From Cyanobium gracile PCC 6307 (GTDB lineage Bacteria; Cyanobacteriota; Cyanobacteriia; PCC-6307; Cyanobiaceae): a stretch of DNA of 64,000 bases. Position numbers and translations under genes: made by a program. How positions within the stretch are numbered: the first letter of the stretch is position 1; every line of letters starts with the position of its first letter. The DNA is taken from positions 3,036,001-3,100,000 of the forward strand of contig NC_019675.1 of assembly GCF_000316515.1 (NCBI RefSeq), given 5' to 3'. The notes below the pieces were generated by a model that saw only the letters and a program-made list of their open reading frames with translations, searched no databases and was not told the DNA's origin. Positions 35,536 to 46,368 of the stretch are shown piece after piece.

Positions 35536-35562
35536 GAAAAAAGCGCCCCCGCAGGGGCGCTT
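35536..35562 (-). terminator. groL: Rho-independent terminator after groEL
   Basis: On the minus strand gcgcccc (35560-35554) pairs with ggggcgc (35549-35543), with flanking A-T pairs, a 4-nt loop and a following T-run (35542-35537). It lies about 50 nt past the groEL stop and ends the groES-groEL transcript. Confidence 0.93.
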
Positions 35563-35609
35563 GGAACGGAAGGCGAAGGACTGGAGATCTGACGCTGACC
35601 GCAGGGCGA

Positions 35610-37295
<1,686 letters not shown>

Positions 37296-37300
37296 TCAGA

Positions 37301-37612
37301 TCAGTTGACGACGGCCAGGATGTCCTTTTCGGACAGGAGCACGTACTCGTCGGTGCCGAGCTTGATGTCGGTGCCGGCGTACTTGCTGTAAAGCACCTTG
37401 TCGCCGACGCCCACTTCAGGGGCCTGACGGGAGCCGTCGTCGTTGCGCTTGCCGGGACCGATCTGGACCACTTCGCCCACCTGGGGCTTTTCCTTGGCGG
37501 TGTCGGGCAGGAGGATGCCACCGGCGGTTTTCTCCTCCGATTCGGACACCTTGATGAAGACGCGATCTCCGAGGGGTTTGACCGTGGAGACGCTGAGAGA
37601 AACGGCAGCCAT
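37301..37612 (-). CDS. groES: 10 kDa co-chaperonin GroES
   Basis: Lid of the GroEL cage. The 103 residues contain [27 protein letters not shown] (quoted in part) covering the mobile loop, and the [25 protein letters not shown] end, typical of GroES. The frame extends to 37744, but the ATG at 37612 is the normal start. The CIRCE element ends 77 nt upstream; atpD is divergent. Confidence 0.97.
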   Translation of the reverse strand: MAAVSLSVSTVKPLGDRVFIKVSESEEKTAGGILLPDTAKEKPQVGEVVQIGPGKRNDDGSRQAPEVGVGDKVLYSKYAGTDIKLGTDEYVLLSEKDILAVVN

Positions 37613-37688
37613 GAATTGACGCGATGGATGGACGCGAAGGCAGCGACGGATGACGGCCGGGGCCGGCGCGTCGCTGGGATGGGGCGAG

Positions 37689-37715
37689 TTGGCACTCGCG
37701 CCCTTCGACTGCCAA
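37689..37715 (-). promoter_or_regulatory. CIRCE operator (HrcA binding site) upstream of groES
   Basis: ttggcactc (37689-37697), a 9-nt spacer and gactgccaa (37707-37715) match the CIRCE inverted repeat TTAGCACTC-N9-GAGTGCTAA. Two changes are symmetric (A to G and T to C) and one arm mismatch remains. The position, 77 nt before the groES ATG, is where CIRCE lies in other groESL operons, implying heat-shock repression by HrcA. Confidence 0.85.
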
Positions 37716-37798
37716 CCTAGGTGGCGCCTCCGCTGTGCCGCCATCCCCGGGCTGTGCGGGTGACCGAACCGCAGGCTGTCAGGCCCCCTCGGTGGTAA

Positions 37799-39325
<1,527 letters not shown>

Positions 39326-39338
39326 TCCGGGAAACCCC

Positions 39339-39746
39339 ATGACCCTCACCCTGCGCGTCCTCGCCCCCGATCAGAGCGTCTTCGACGGCACCGCCGACGA
39401 AGTCATCCTGCCCGGCACCACCGGCCAGCTCGGCATCCTCACCGGCCACGTCTCCATGCTCACCGCCCTCGAGAGCGGCGTGCTGCGGGTGCGGGAAGGC
39501 GCTAACTGGCAGTCGATCGCCCTGATGGGGGGCTTCGCCGAGGTGGTCGCCAATGAGGTCACCGTGCTCGTCAACGGCGCCGAACTGGGCAGCAGCATCA
39601 ATGCCGCCGCCGCTCAGAGCGATTTCGAAGCGGCCCAGCAGGCCGCGGCGGCGCTGGAAGGCTCCGACCCCAGCCCCGAGAAGGTGAAGGCCCAGCAGGC
39701 TCTGGCCCGCGCCCGCGCCCGTCTCCAGGCCAGCAAGGGCGCCTGA
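39339..39746 (+). CDS. atpC: ATP synthase F1 subunit epsilon
   Basis: Regulatory stalk subunit. The 135 residues begin MTLTLRVLAPDQSVFDG and include EVILPGTTGQLGILTGHVSM and MGGFAEVVANEVTVLV, followed by the C-terminal helical hairpin (about 90-133) that can inhibit ATP hydrolysis. It follows atpD directly, and a rhomboid-like gene starts 31 nt later. Confidence 0.97.
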   Translation: MTLTLRVLAPDQSVFDGTADEVILPGTTGQLGILTGHVSMLTALESGVLRVREGANWQSIALMGGFAEVVANEVTVLVNGAELGSSINAAAAQSDFEAAQQAAAALEGSDPSPEKVKAQQALARARARLQASKGA

Positions 39747-39777
39747 TCGCGCCCCTGCGGAGCGGGATGCCGCGGCC

Positions 39778-40875
39778 ATGGGCAAGGGTCGGGAGCTGGG
39801 TCTGCAGCTGCGGGAGTGGATCGCCACCGGTGCCGTCAGCCTGGACAACCCCCAGGCCCTCGCCAACCGCCTGATCGACGCCCTCGGGGCGGAGGATACC
39901 TTGCGCGGTCCCGTGCGGGACCTGGCCACCCAGCCCCTGCTGCAGAGGGTGCTGCAGCTCCAGGGGGGTCCCCAGCGCAGTGCCGTCGCCGCCCTCAGCA
40001 GCCATCTGGCCGGGATCTACGCCCCGGCCGTGCTGGCCGAACTGCTCGACCTGCTTGAGGCCTGCTCCGGCGTGGCCACCTCCAGGCCCGGCTCCGCCGC
40101 GGCTGGCACCGGTTCCCCGGCCGCCGCCCTTCCCCTGGGCCGGCTGGAGGCCCTGCGCCCCCTCGGCCCCGGGCTGGCCCTGGCCGCCGCCTCGGCCCCG
40201 GTGCTGTTCTGGGCCGGCGGCGAGCTGGACCAGTGGTTCTTCGATCCCTGGGGCTGGGGCAGCGGCCCGGTGCTGGTGGTGGCCCTGGCCCTGATTCAGG
40301 CCCTGGCCCTGGGCCCCCTCAAGGACCTGCGCCGCCGCTGGCCCCTGAGCCTCGAGGCCAGCGGTGACCCCCACCGCGCCTGGTGCTGGATCACGGCCCC
40401 CTGGATCCATGCCGCCAACGGCGAGGCCCTGCTCAACCTGGGGATCCTGGTGATCGTGCTGGGCGGCACGCCGCTGCCGCTCTCCTCCCTGCTGCTGCGC
40501 TACGCGCTCGTCGCCCTGGCCACCACGGCGCCGGCGGTGCTGGTGGCCCGCCGGGCCCGGGTGCTGCGGCAATGGGACGGCGCGTCCGGGCCCATCGCCG
40601 CCCTCATCGCCCTGGCCTGCAGCCTCAGCCTGCTGCACTGGAAGGTGCATCCCTTCGTGGTCGGTGAGGTCGACTTTCCGGCCTGGGTGCTGCTGGTGGT
40701 GTACGGGGCGCTGCAGCTGGGCTGGCAGCTGCCCCGCCGCGATCCCCAGGACACCAGCACCCCCCTCGCCCGGCTCCTGAGCAGCCCCTGGTGCTGGGGG
40801 ACCCTGGCCGGCATCGCCTGGGCCCTGGTGACCCGGGCTCAGGAGCTGGGCAGGGGCCTGGGCTGGCTGGGCTGA
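39778..40875 (+). CDS. Rhomboid-like membrane protein, probably not a protease
   Basis: The 365 residues have a soluble N-terminal helical part (about 1-125), then about six hydrophobic segments. Within these, HAANGEALLNLG reproduces the GlpG His145-N154 spacing, and GASGPIAALIALA resembles the GASG motif around the rhomboid catalytic Ser. The second GlpG His (H150) is replaced by Glu, and the last segment (WGTLAGIAWALVT) has no His where the catalytic H254 should be. It therefore looks like an inactive rhomboid relative. It could also be an unrelated membrane protein. It sits 31 nt past atpC on the same strand, so is probably co-transcribed. Confidence 0.6.
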   Translation: MGKGRELGLQLREWIATGAVSLDNPQALANRLIDALGAEDTLRGPVRDLATQPLLQRVLQLQGGPQRSAVAALSSHLAGIYAPAVLAELLDLLEACSGVATSRPGSAAAGTGSPAAALPLGRLEALRPLGPGLALAAASAPVLFWAGGELDQWFFDPWGWGSGPVLVVALALIQALALGPLKDLRRRWPLSLEASGDPHRAWCWITAPWIHAANGEALLNLGILVIVLGGTPLPLSSLLLRYALVALATTAPAVLVARRARVLRQWDGASGPIAALIALACSLSLLHWKVHPFVVGEVDFPAWVLLVVYGALQLGWQLPRRDPQDTSTPLARLLSSPWCWGTLAGIAWALVTRAQELGRGLGWLG

Positions 40876-40893
40876 GGGGCTCGCCTGGCCGCT

Positions 40894-43191
40894 TCAGCCC
40901 GCCAGGGCCCGCATGTACCGTCCCCAGAGCTCGGCCACGAGGGCGCCGGAGGCGGCCTCGGCGGGGCGGTTGTCATCGTTGCCCATCCAGATGCCGGTGA
41001 GGATGCGGCTGGAGGGGGAGTAGCCCACGAACAGCACATCGACGCCGTTGTCGGTGGTGCCGGTCTTGCCGCGGGCATCGGCCACCACCCCGGCGGTGCG
41101 GCCGGTGCCGCCGCTCACCACCCCCTGCAGCAGGGCATCCATCTCGGCGGCCACCGCCGGGTCGATCAGCTGCTGGGGCTTCTCGCCGATCGGTGTGGTG
41201 ACGCCGGTGGCCGGACAGGTGGCCAGGGAGCGCACCGAGCCGCAGATGCCCAGGTCGTAGATGCGCGTCACGCCATGCAGGGGCACCGAGCGGCCGCCGT
41301 TGGCCACCACGGCATAGGCCCGGGCCAGTTCGTAGAGGAAGGTCTCCTTGCCGCCCAGCACCATCGAGAAGCTCTCCTCCATCGGCGTGCTGATGCCCAG
41401 CTGGCGGGCCTTGGCCACCACCTTGTTCAGGCCGGCTTGCTGGGCCAGCCGCAGGGCCACCACGTTCTCGGAGCTGGCGAAGCCCGCCGCCACGCTGGTG
41501 CTGCCACCGCCGCCCCGGCAGCCGGCCACGTAGGCCAGGGGGGCGCAGGAGACGGCATCGCCGGGTTTCGCCCCCGCCTCCAGGGCCGCCAGGAAGGCGA
41601 ACAGCTTGAAGGTGGATCCGGGCTGACGCAGGGCCTGCACCCGATCGAAGCTCGAACGGCTGTAGTCGCCGCCGCCGACGTAGGCCAGGATCGCGCCGGT
41701 GGCGTAGTCGATCGAGATCAGGGCGCCCTGGGTGAGCCCGGCCCGGCCCCCCGGCCCCTCGAGGAACCCCTTCAGCTCTTTCTGGGCGATGGCCTGCAGG
41801 CGCGGATCGATGCTGCTGATCACCGCGTAGTTGCCCCGGGCCTCCGGACTGCTGAGGTCGAGGGCGAAGCGGCGTCCCTCCAGCTCGCCGATCACGTAGT
41901 CGCTGAAGAAGGGGTAGCTGGAATAGGTTGATTCGCGGCAGGCGGAGGGGTCGATGTTCAGCGGCCGGCGGCGGGCGTCGATCAGGGCCTGGTCGGAGAG
42001 ATACCCCTCGGCGTGCATCCGCCCCAGCACCAGGTCGCGGCGCTCCCTGCCCCAGGTGGGGTTTCCCCGGTTGCAGGGGCTGTAGCTGTTGGGGCTCGGC
42101 AGCAGGCCCACCAGGAACGCCGATTCCGCCACGTCCAGGGCACTGGCCGACTTGCGGAAGTAGAGCTGGGCCGCCTGCTCGAAGCCCTCCGCCCCCAGGC
42201 CCAGGTAGGCCCGGTCGAGGTACATCTTGAGGATGCGGTTCTTGCTGAAGCCCGCCTCCAGCTGCCAGGCCACCCACAGCTCCCGCAGCTTGCGGGCCAC
42301 CGACACGTCGGTGCCCACGGCCGGATAGACCATGCGGGCCACCTGCTGGGCCAGGCCGCTGCCGCCGCCGGTGCCCTGCACCAGGGAGCGCAGGGTGCCG
42401 AACAGGTCGATGCCGCTGTTCCAGCCGAAGCGCGAATCCTCCGAGGCGATCAGGGCCTGGCGCAGGTGCAGGGGGTAGTCGGCCAGGGTCGGCAGGGCCG
42501 TGGAGGAGCCCTCGGCCGCATCGATCTGGCGGCCGTCGGTGGAGAACACCTTCACCGGACCGCTCACCGAGCGGATCGAGGAGCCGCCGGCAACCGTGGT
42601 GGCCAGCAGCAGGCCCCCCAGGGCCACGCCCGAACCGAGGAGGGCGCCGATGGCCCCCCAGTGCACCAGCTGCCCCAGGGGGCTGCGGGGATGGCGGTAC
42701 ACCAGGGTGGGCGCCTCCCCCTTGAGCGGGGAGCCGAGCTGGAGCCGGTCCCCGTCCCGCAGGCGGATGGCGCGGATGCGGCGATCCCGGTGGAACAGGC
42801 CGTTGGCGGAGCCGAAGTCCTCGCCCACGTAGTCCCGGTCACCGGGCCTCTCCTGCTCGACGATGCCGTGCACCCGGCTGACGCCGGTGGCGTCGGCCTG
42901 CAGCTCGCAGAGGGGATCCCGGCCGACGCGATAGCGGCCCCCCTCCAGCGCCAGCCGCCGGCGGCACTGGCCGCCGATCCAGAGTTCCAGCCAGGCGTCG
43001 TGGTGCCTTAGCCCCACCAGGGCCGTGGTCACGGCCCGGCGACGGCCCCCATCTGCAGCCGGGCTGCGAAGGGCCTGCCAGACGCTCCGCCAACCCGCGG
43101 CGGGTTCGGGTGCGGTGGGCGTTTCGGTGCCAGGGGGGCTGCCAGGGGGGGTGATGTCGCCAGGCGACGCCTGCTCCGTCGTCCCCACCAT
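40894..43191 (-). CDS. FHA-domain penicillin-binding protein (bifunctional class A type)
   Basis: Membrane peptidoglycan synthase with an N-terminal phosphothreonine-binding FHA domain. The 765 residues show: a Pro-rich leader; FHA (about 65-165; YRVGRDPL, SRVHG, GSANGLF); a membrane helix (about 180-205); a GT51 glycosyltransferase (about 255-415; EDSRFGWNSGID, GGGSGLAQQVAR, RKLRELWVAWQLE, KNRILKMYLD); and a transpeptidase (about 490-750; STFK, SSEN, KTGTTDNG). The conserved GT51 His after the Glu is Asn here, and the GGST-type motif reads GGGSG. Start ATG at 43191, 59 bp from the divergent FHA/kinase operon; earlier frame is shadow. Cytoplasmic FHA implies control by Ser/Thr phosphorylation. 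Confidence 0.92.
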   Translation of the reverse strand: MVGTTEQASPGDITPPGSPPGTETPTAPEPAAGWRSVWQALRSPAADGGRRRAVTTALVGLRHHDAWLELWIGGQCRRRLALEGGRYRVGRDPLCELQADATGVSRVHGIVEQERPGDRDYVGEDFGSANGLFHRDRRIRAIRLRDGDRLQLGSPLKGEAPTLVYRHPRSPLGQLVHWGAIGALLGSGVALGGLLLATTVAGGSSIRSVSGPVKVFSTDGRQIDAAEGSSTALPTLADYPLHLRQALIASEDSRFGWNSGIDLFGTLRSLVQGTGGGSGLAQQVARMVYPAVGTDVSVARKLRELWVAWQLEAGFSKNRILKMYLDRAYLGLGAEGFEQAAQLYFRKSASALDVAESAFLVGLLPSPNSYSPCNRGNPTWGRERRDLVLGRMHAEGYLSDQALIDARRRPLNIDPSACRESTYSSYPFFSDYVIGELEGRRFALDLSSPEARGNYAVISSIDPRLQAIAQKELKGFLEGPGGRAGLTQGALISIDYATGAILAYVGGGDYSRSSFDRVQALRQPGSTFKLFAFLAALEAGAKPGDAVSCAPLAYVAGCRGGGGSTSVAAGFASSENVVALRLAQQAGLNKVVAKARQLGISTPMEESFSMVLGGKETFLYELARAYAVVANGGRSVPLHGVTRIYDLGICGSVRSLATCPATGVTTPIGEKPQQLIDPAVAAEMDALLQGVVSGGTGRTAGVVADARGKTGTTDNGVDVLFVGYSPSSRILTGIWMGNDDNRPAEAASGALVAELWGRYMRALAG

Positions 43192-43250
43192 CCCCGGCCC
43201 GTCCGCCTTGCTCCCATACGCTACCCGCAGCGATCGGAGCGGCCGGCCAG

Positions 43251-43535
43251 GTGGAGCAACGCCGGGATCCATGGGCACCCTTCCGCATCTGGACCGCCCT
43301 GACCATCGGGGTGTACGCGGTTCGGGCCACCTTTGCCGCCACCTGGGTGGGGGCGATCCCCGGCTGGGTGCTGCTGCTCCTGCTGCTGGTGGCGCTGCTG
43401 CTGGCCAGCTGGGCGCTGCTCTTCCCCGGGCGGGTCGTCCCCTGGCGGGAGGGGGAACCGGTGGGCTGGTGGGGCCGGTTCCTGGCCGATCGCCGTCTCG
43501 GCCGCCGCGGCGGAGCGGTGGACGATCCGCCATGA
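43251..43535 (+). CDS. Small membrane protein opening the FHA-kinase operon
   Basis: Unrecognised 94-residue protein with a GTG start. Two hydrophobic helices: IWTALTIGVYAVRATFAATW (about 14-33) and a very Leu-rich WVLLLLLLVALLLASWALLF (about 39-58). A basic C-terminal tail follows (RFLADRRLGRRGG). The stop overlaps the FHA gene start (ATGA). It shares a 59-bp divergent region with the FHA-PBP gene. A membrane partner or scaffold of the PBP or kinase is plausible by context only. Confidence 0.75.
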   Translation: MEQRRDPWAPFRIWTALTIGVYAVRATFAATWVGAIPGWVLLLLLLVALLLASWALLFPGRVVPWREGEPVGWWGRFLADRRLGRRGGAVDDPP

Positions 43536-44275
43536 GCGCCCTGCCCCGCCTGTTGCTGCGCGACGATCCCGGCCGGAGCGTGCCGCTCGATCCCCGCACG
43601 CCCCTCTCCATCGGCCGGGATTCGGCCAGCGGCCTCTGCCTGGCCGAGGCCCGGGGCGTCTCCCGCCACCATGCCCTGGTGCGGGTGTCGCGCACCCGGC
43701 CGGGCCAGTGGCTGCTCTGCGACACCGGCAGCGCCAACGGCACCTATCTCGAGGGGGCCCGACTCAAGGACTGCCGCCCCCTCTCCGACGGCGACGAGAT
43801 CCGCCTGGGCCTGAACGGGCCGGTGCTCCAGTTCCGCGCCGGCGGCAGCCCGCCCGCCAGCGCCCCGCCGGCGTCCTCTGCCAAAGCCACCCGCGGGCGA
43901 TCGGCGCCGGTGCCGGTGCCGACGGCGGTGGCCGGCCAGCTGGATTTCGCCGGCCGCTCCCTGCCCCTTGATCGGATCCGCTCGGCCTACGTGCGCAGCC
44001 GCCGGCGCCATCCCCAGGCCTTCAGCTGGTGCCTGCTGCTCTGCCTGGGCGGGCTGCTGCTGCTCCCCTTCCCCTGGCTGTTCTGGCCGCTGCAGGCGGG
44101 GGCGCTGGCGGGCTGGATCCTGCTGGGCTCCCGCTGGGAGCATCTGCTGGAGGTGACGCTCCAGGACGGCCTGGCCTACCGGCACCGCTTCGACAGCCTG
44201 GCGACGGCCCTGGCCCACCGCAACGGCATCCGCCGAGCGATGGCGGCGGCGGCGCAGGCCGGGAGGCGGCCATGA
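43532..44275 (+). CDS. FHA-domain membrane protein
   Basis: Predicted phosphothreonine reader anchored in the membrane. The 247 residues have an N-terminal FHA domain (about 5-103) with SIGRDS, SRHHALV and GSANGTYL, i.e. the Gly-Arg, Ser-Arg-His and Asn-Gly peptide-binding residues. A Pro/Ala linker follows, then two hydrophobic segments (about 165-205; CLLLCLGGLLLLPFPWLFW and GALAGWILLGS) and a helical tail. The start overlaps the previous stop (ATGA), as does its stop with the kinase start (ATGA). Intact FHA contrasts with the slightly altered FHA of the PBP (GSANGLF), so it may be the main phospho-reader. Confidence 0.88.
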   Translation: MSALPRLLLRDDPGRSVPLDPRTPLSIGRDSASGLCLAEARGVSRHHALVRVSRTRPGQWLLCDTGSANGTYLEGARLKDCRPLSDGDEIRLGLNGPVLQFRAGGSPPASAPPASSAKATRGRSAPVPVPTAVAGQLDFAGRSLPLDRIRSAYVRSRRRHPQAFSWCLLLCLGGLLLLPFPWLFWPLQAGALAGWILLGSRWEHLLEVTLQDGLAYRHRFDSLATALAHRNGIRRAMAAAAQAGRRP

Positions 44276-45627
44276 ACTGGATCCTGCCGGAGGGGGCCAG
44301 CCTCGGCTTTGAGGGGCTGGCGGCCCCGCTGCGGATCGTCCGCGGCCTCGGGGGCGGCACCCAGGGCCAGGTGTACGAGGTTGAGCTGGAGGGCGAGCGG
44401 CTGGCCCTGAAGTGGTATCTACCGGCCTGCATCGCCCGCGACGCCGGCCTGGAGCGGCGCCTGGCGGCCAGCATCCGCTCGGCCGCGCCCAACGACGCCT
44501 TTCTCTGGCCGATCGCCCTGCTGCGGGCCAGCCCCGCCAGTCGGTCCCTGATCCGCATCCGCGAGGAGAGCTTCGGCTACCTGATGCCCCTGCGGCCCGC
44601 CGCCTATGTGGGCGCCAGCGAGCATGCCGCCGGCCGGCTGGCGATCGGCCTGCGCCAGGTGCTGCGGGCCTGCTTCGGTCTGGCCGACGCCTTCCACGCC
44701 CTGCACCTGGCGGGCCTCTGCTACAAGGACGTCTCCCTGGGCAACCTCTTCCTGGAGCCCGGCGGCGGCGGCATCCTCATCTGCGACAACGACAACGTCG
44801 CCGTGGACGGGGCCGACCAGGGCGCGGTGCTGGGCACCCCGGGTTTCATGGCCCCGGAAGTTCTGCTGGGGCAGGCCCGGCCCGGGGCCGACAGCGACCT
44901 CTTCTCCCTGGCGGTACTGCTGTTCCGGCTGCTCACCCGCCACGACCCCCTCAAGGGCCAGATGGAGCTGGCGATCCGCTGCCTCGACGAGCCGGCCCGC
45001 CGTCGCCTCTACGGCGAGGACCCGGTGTTCATCTTCGATCCGGTGGACGTCCGCAACCGGCCCGACCCGATCGAGCACGCCGCAGCCCTGATCACCTGGC
45101 CCATCTACCCCCGCCGCCTAAAGGCCCTGTTCGAGCAGACCTTCTGCCGCGGCATGACGCAGCCCTCCCGCCGGACCCTCACCGGCCAGTGGAAGCAGGA
45201 GCTGGCCCGCACCCTTGATCAACGCACCCTCTGCCCCGCCTGCGGCCAGGAGAACTTCCAGGCCGCAGGCGCGCCGGCGCTGTGCTGGAGCTGCGGCAGC
45301 CCCCTGCCGCAGCCGATCACCCTGTCCCTGCCCCGGGGCTCGGTGCTGGCCGCCCCGGACAACGAGATCTACCCCCACCACTTCGATGCCCTGGTCGGGG
45401 AGGATCTGCGCAGGCCGTTCGCCCGGGTGGTGGCCCATCCCCAGGAGCCCCGACGCCTGGGACTGTGCAATCTCTCGTCCGCCGCCTGGAGCGCCGAGGC
45501 CGCCGATGGCCGCAGCTGGCCGGTGGGCCCTGGCGAGAGCTGTAGCCTCGCGGCACTGTCCCGAATCCTCACCCCGGCGGGTCCGATCGCCGTGCAGCGC
45601 CCCATCCCGCCAGCCCCCGCCGCCTGA
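44272..45627 (+). CDS. Protein kinase with C-terminal zinc ribbon (TerY-P-type)
   Basis: Predicted Ser/Thr kinase of a divergent Hanks-like class. The 451 residues show: a Gly-rich loop (GLGGGTQGQVYEV, about 25-37), the ATP-anchoring Lys in LALKWY, a catalytic loop YKDVSLGNLF with Asp and Asn kept (HRD replaced by YKD), and ICDNDNVA in place of DFG. MAPEVLLGQ is the APE motif. A C-terminal zinc ribbon has CPACG and CWSCG (about 321-346) and a small beta domain after it. Soluble: no membrane helix. It overlaps its neighbours by 4 nt on the 5' side and is 3 nt from the vWA gene. The domain layout matches the kinase of vWA-PP2C-kinase triads. Confidence 0.88.
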   Translation: MNWILPEGASLGFEGLAAPLRIVRGLGGGTQGQVYEVELEGERLALKWYLPACIARDAGLERRLAASIRSAAPNDAFLWPIALLRASPASRSLIRIREESFGYLMPLRPAAYVGASEHAAGRLAIGLRQVLRACFGLADAFHALHLAGLCYKDVSLGNLFLEPGGGGILICDNDNVAVDGADQGAVLGTPGFMAPEVLLGQARPGADSDLFSLAVLLFRLLTRHDPLKGQMELAIRCLDEPARRRLYGEDPVFIFDPVDVRNRPDPIEHAAALITWPIYPRRLKALFEQTFCRGMTQPSRRTLTGQWKQELARTLDQRTLCPACGQENFQAAGAPALCWSCGSPLPQPITLSLPRGSVLAAPDNEIYPHHFDALVGEDLRRPFARVVAHPQEPRRLGLCNLSSAAWSAEAADGRSWPVGPGESCSLAALSRILTPAGPIAVQRPIPPAPAA

Positions 45628-45630
45628 GAG

Positions 45631-46368
45631 ATGCCGTTTCCCGACGTCAAGCTGGCCAACCGGCCGCTCCATTTCCTCTACCTGTGCGACTGCTCCGGCT
45701 CCATGGCCGCCTCGGGCAAGATGCAGGCCCTCAACCAGGCCATCCGCCAGTCGCTGCCGGGCATGGCGGCGGTCGCCCGGGACAACCCGGAGGCCCGGGT
45801 GCTGGTGCGGGCCGTGAGTTTCGCCGACCGTGCCGCCTGGCACATCGCGACCCCTACGCCGGTGGAGCAGCTGGAGTGGCGGGATCTGCAGGCGGGCGGC
45901 ATCACGGCGATGGGGGCCGCCCTGCAGCTCGTGGCGGCGGCGCTCCAGACCCCGCCGATGGAGGTGCGCGCCCTGCCGCCGGTGCTGGTGCTGATCTCCG
46001 ATGGCCAGCCCACCGACGACTTCGCCGCCGGCCTTGAGGCCCTGCGGCGGGTGCCCTGGGCCCAGAAGGCGGTGCGCCTGGCCATCGCCCTGGGCCATGA
46101 CGCCGACCTGGAGGTGCTGCAGCGGTTCATCGGCACCGAGCCGGCGACGCCCGGCCGATCCCCCCGCCGTCCGCTGCAGGCGAGCAACGCCACCTCCCTG
46201 GCCCAGTACATCCAGTGGGCCTCCACGGCGGTGGTGGGGGCCGCCTCGATGCCGGCCAGCCGGGTGAGCGAGACGCCCCTGGAGCCTGCGGCGGGCAACA
46301 TCCCCCTGCCGGATCTACCCCCCACCGTGCTCGATCCCACCGACGACGTCGGTCCCGTGGTGTGGTGA
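45631..46368 (+). CDS. vWA-domain protein (TerY-like)
   Basis: Metal-dependent protein-binding module. The 245 residues are one vWA domain: a MIDAS motif DCSGSMAAS (DxSxS, about 20-28), ITAMGAALQL with the MIDAS Thr (about 91-100), and LISDGQPTDD with the metal Asp, so metal binding looks intact. A Pro-rich C-terminal tail follows. This is closest in layout to TerY and chloride-channel-like vWA proteins of the Ter and triad systems. It starts 3 nt past the kinase stop and overlaps the PP2C gene (GTGA), so kinase, vWA and phosphatase are made together. Confidence 0.88.
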   Translation: MPFPDVKLANRPLHFLYLCDCSGSMAASGKMQALNQAIRQSLPGMAAVARDNPEARVLVRAVSFADRAAWHIATPTPVEQLEWRDLQAGGITAMGAALQLVAAALQTPPMEVRALPPVLVLISDGQPTDDFAAGLEALRRVPWAQKAVRLAIALGHDADLEVLQRFIGTEPATPGRSPRRPLQASNATSLAQYIQWASTAVVGAASMPASRVSETPLEPAAGNIPLPDLPPTVLDPTDDVGPVVW

